A stretch of DNA of 50,229 nucleotides. Source: a virus. The stretch lies in IMG/VR virus record IMGVR_UViG_3300005606_000001, positions 1-50,229 of that record, one strand, 5' to 3'. Position numbers and translations under genes: made by a program. A model generated the notes under the pieces. The model ran no database searches. It was not told the DNA's origin and saw only the letters and a program-made list of their open reading frames with translations. This document shows, piece by piece, positions 49,027 through 50,229 of the stretch. How positions within the stretch are numbered: position 1 is the first letter of the stretch; every line of letters begins with the position of its first letter.

Positions 49027-50229
49027 CTATATTCCCACATATAGGTTCTTTCACCATAAGGATCAGAGTTCCAGACGTTACCATCTTCATCAATAAATGT
49101 TGTATCTTCTATACCATTATCAACAAAACCAAATGGTGCCATATCTGCTTCTATTGCTTCTCTTTGTTCTTCATACATCTTTACACGAACATCATTATCG
49201 TGTATCTCTTTAAAATATGGTTGCACTGCTAACCAAGCAAAGATAACTAAACACATAGCAAGGTCATCATTACATCCTTCTTCTGCTTGCCACGACTGTC
49301 CTTTCTGAATAAACGTAGTTAGTTCTGAGATAATATCATAATCACATAGAGTCATCTTATCATCTTCTATTAATTGTTTTAAGTTAGAACAACCAACTTT
49401 CTTTACAGCACTAGACATCTTTACACCAAGTTGTACTTTACCACCAGAGAATCCTTGTCCTATAACTTGTCCTGCTCTACCACGCATAGCAGACATTAAT
49501 AGATTGTCATACTCAAGATCATACTGTATGATGTCTGCTACCTGTGCACCAACGTCATTTACTTCTACTAATACAAAAGCGTGGTTGTATGCACTTGCAG
49601 TCTTGACTATAATATCTGGGAATAAAAGAGGTTTAACTGTATTACTTCTATATTTTGCTACTAATTTATACGGAGGTTCTGTAGTATCAAATATACAAAA
49701 TGCACTATAGTCACCATCTACTCCGCGTGCTACGTCTACAGTCATTGTATAAGTGTGTCCGTCAATCGGATCTTCATAAACATCCAGTCCTACACTGGAG
49801 TGTAGAGGATCTTCATAAACCATTAATCTTAATTTACTTGCGGAAATTAGTGTATCTACAGATCCTAGAAACTCACATTCAAACTCAACTCTGAACTGTG
49901 CCTCTGATGTGTTTGCTATAGTTTGCTCTTTCCACTTCTGATCTCTACCTGGAACCTGTGACCAGTGCACCTCTGTATTAACATATTCGTTCTTATTTCT
50001 TTCTGCATCGTGCCATATTTTATAATACATATTCATCCCGTGAGGGGTAGAAATGATAATAACTTTTGTTGATTTACCAGAAGATATAGTAGGATAGACA
50101 GAAGCAAAAAACTGTTCAGCAATATTATTCGGAACGAACGCAAACTCATCAAGGAAGATAATATTAAAGGACATCCCACGAACAGCAGAAGCAGAAGTAG
50201 ATGAAGCAAGGAGACGAGATCCGTTCTCC
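49023..50229 (-). CDS. 17: terminase large subunit gp17, 5' part beyond window
   Basis: The open frame continues past an internal ATG (50174) to the window edge, reading NGSRLLASSTSASAVRGMS, which matches the adenosine-binding/ATPase region of gp17, so the N-terminus lies outside. NIIFLDEFAFVP is Walker B with the catalytic Glu, and IISTPHGMNMYYKIW is the coupling motif. MTVDVARGVDGDYSAFCIFD starts the RNase H-like nuclease with its Asp, and the C-terminal region has further acidic residues (GCNDDLAM). It cuts and pumps phage DNA into proheads at the gp20 portal. Confidence 0.95.
   Translation of the reverse strand, partial: ENGSRLLASSTSASAVRGMSFNIIFLDEFAFVPNNIAEQFFASVYPTISSGKSTKVIIISTPHGMNMYYKIWHDAERNKNEYVNTEVHWSQVPGRDQKWKEQTIANTSEAQFRVEFECEFLGSVDTLISASKLRLMVYEDPLHSSVGLDVYEDPIDGHTYTMTVDVARGVDGDYSAFCIFDTTEPPYKLVAKYRSNTVKPLLFPDIIVKTASAYNHAFVLVEVNDVGAQVADIIQYDLEYDNLLMSAMRGRAGQVIGQGFSGGKVQLGVKMSSAVKKVGCSNLKQLIEDDKMTLCDYDIISELTTFIQKGQSWQAEEGCNDDLAMCLVIFAWLAVQPYFKEIHDNDVRVKMYEEQREAIEADMAPFGFVDNGIEDTTFIDEDGNVWNSDPYGERTYMWEYR

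Noticed and set aside
49700-49894. 64-aa plus-strand frame opposite gp17
   Set aside because: Shadow of the terminase nuclease domain.
1-50229. CRISPR arrays, insertion sequences, inteins, integrase/attachment sites
   Set aside because: No regularly spaced direct repeats, transposase-like frames, split core genes or integrase motifs were seen; all core proteins are collinear with T4 relatives.

Overview
The window is an AT-rich, almost gap-free segment of a T4-like myovirus genome, and its gene content points to a marine cyanophage (Prochlorococcus/Synechococcus host). T4 core genes are recognisable by sequence: gp17, gp18, gp19, gp20, gp21, gp22, gp23, UvsY, UvsW, gp55, gp47, gp46, gp45, gp44, gp62, RegA, gp41, UvsX and gp43. 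They lie beside cyanophage-type accessory genes: a CobS/MoxR-like AAA+ ATPase, MazG, Hsp20 and several 2OG-Fe(II) oxygenases. No tRNA, IS element, intein, CRISPR array or photosynthesis gene was seen. The host assignment is an inference from gene content.

Layout (nearly everything is on the minus strand, so transcription runs from high to low coordinates). 50229-39392: terminase large subunit (cut by the window edge), a small zinc protein, sheath, tube, portal, small prohead core protein, protease, scaffold, major capsid protein, and a gp3-position tail protein. 39388-32051: UvsY, UvsW, an Sm-like protein, late sigma factor gp55, gp47 and gp46 with small overlapping genes between them, and a 2OG oxygenase. 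31973-28597: a metallopeptidase/VWA protein and its CobS-like ATPase. 28565-21440: DUF3310 protein, sliding clamp, DUF4385 protein, clamp loader gp44/gp62, four 2OG oxygenases flanking a Dam methylase, RegA, and a TTG-started small gene. 21418-18012: a late operon of small membrane-anchored proteins. 16354-18031 (+): three signal-peptide proteins, the only plus-strand genes. 16182-15211: Hsp20 and a signal-peptide beta-rich protein. 15086-8148: two Sm-like proteins, DNA polymerase, UvsX, a 2OG oxygenase, helicase gp41, MazG and a membrane protein. 8151-1: a 2OG oxygenase, a nuclease-like protein, a ligase-like protein, a nucleotidylyltransferase with a capsid-targeting-like N-terminus, a 605-aa charged protein, a calcium-loop protein, an Ig-like virion protein and a DUF3008 protein.

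Genes are packed in translationally coupled strings (ATGA, TAATG and GTGA overlaps). Late transcription is suggested by TATAAATA or CTAAATA boxes in front of gp22, gp20, the gp3-position gene, the small prohead protein, the Ig protein, the 605-aa protein, the membrane operon and the plus-strand secreted operon. Sigma70-type promoters appear at two places: upstream of a structured leader before the 15.2 kb secreted protein, and as a back-to-back divergent pair upstream of gp55. Five intrinsic terminators separate the main blocks.

Most promising for new biology: (1) the 15.2-21.4 kb envelope-directed block, with four exported and about seven membrane-anchored phage proteins; (2) the CobS-like ATPase plus HExxH/VWA protein pair; (3) the head-linked trio of nuclease-like, KxDG ligase-like and CTS-tagged nucleotidylyltransferase proteins; (4) the structured RNA at 15604-15691; (5) the antisense promoter at 36985; (6) seven divergent 2OG oxygenases.
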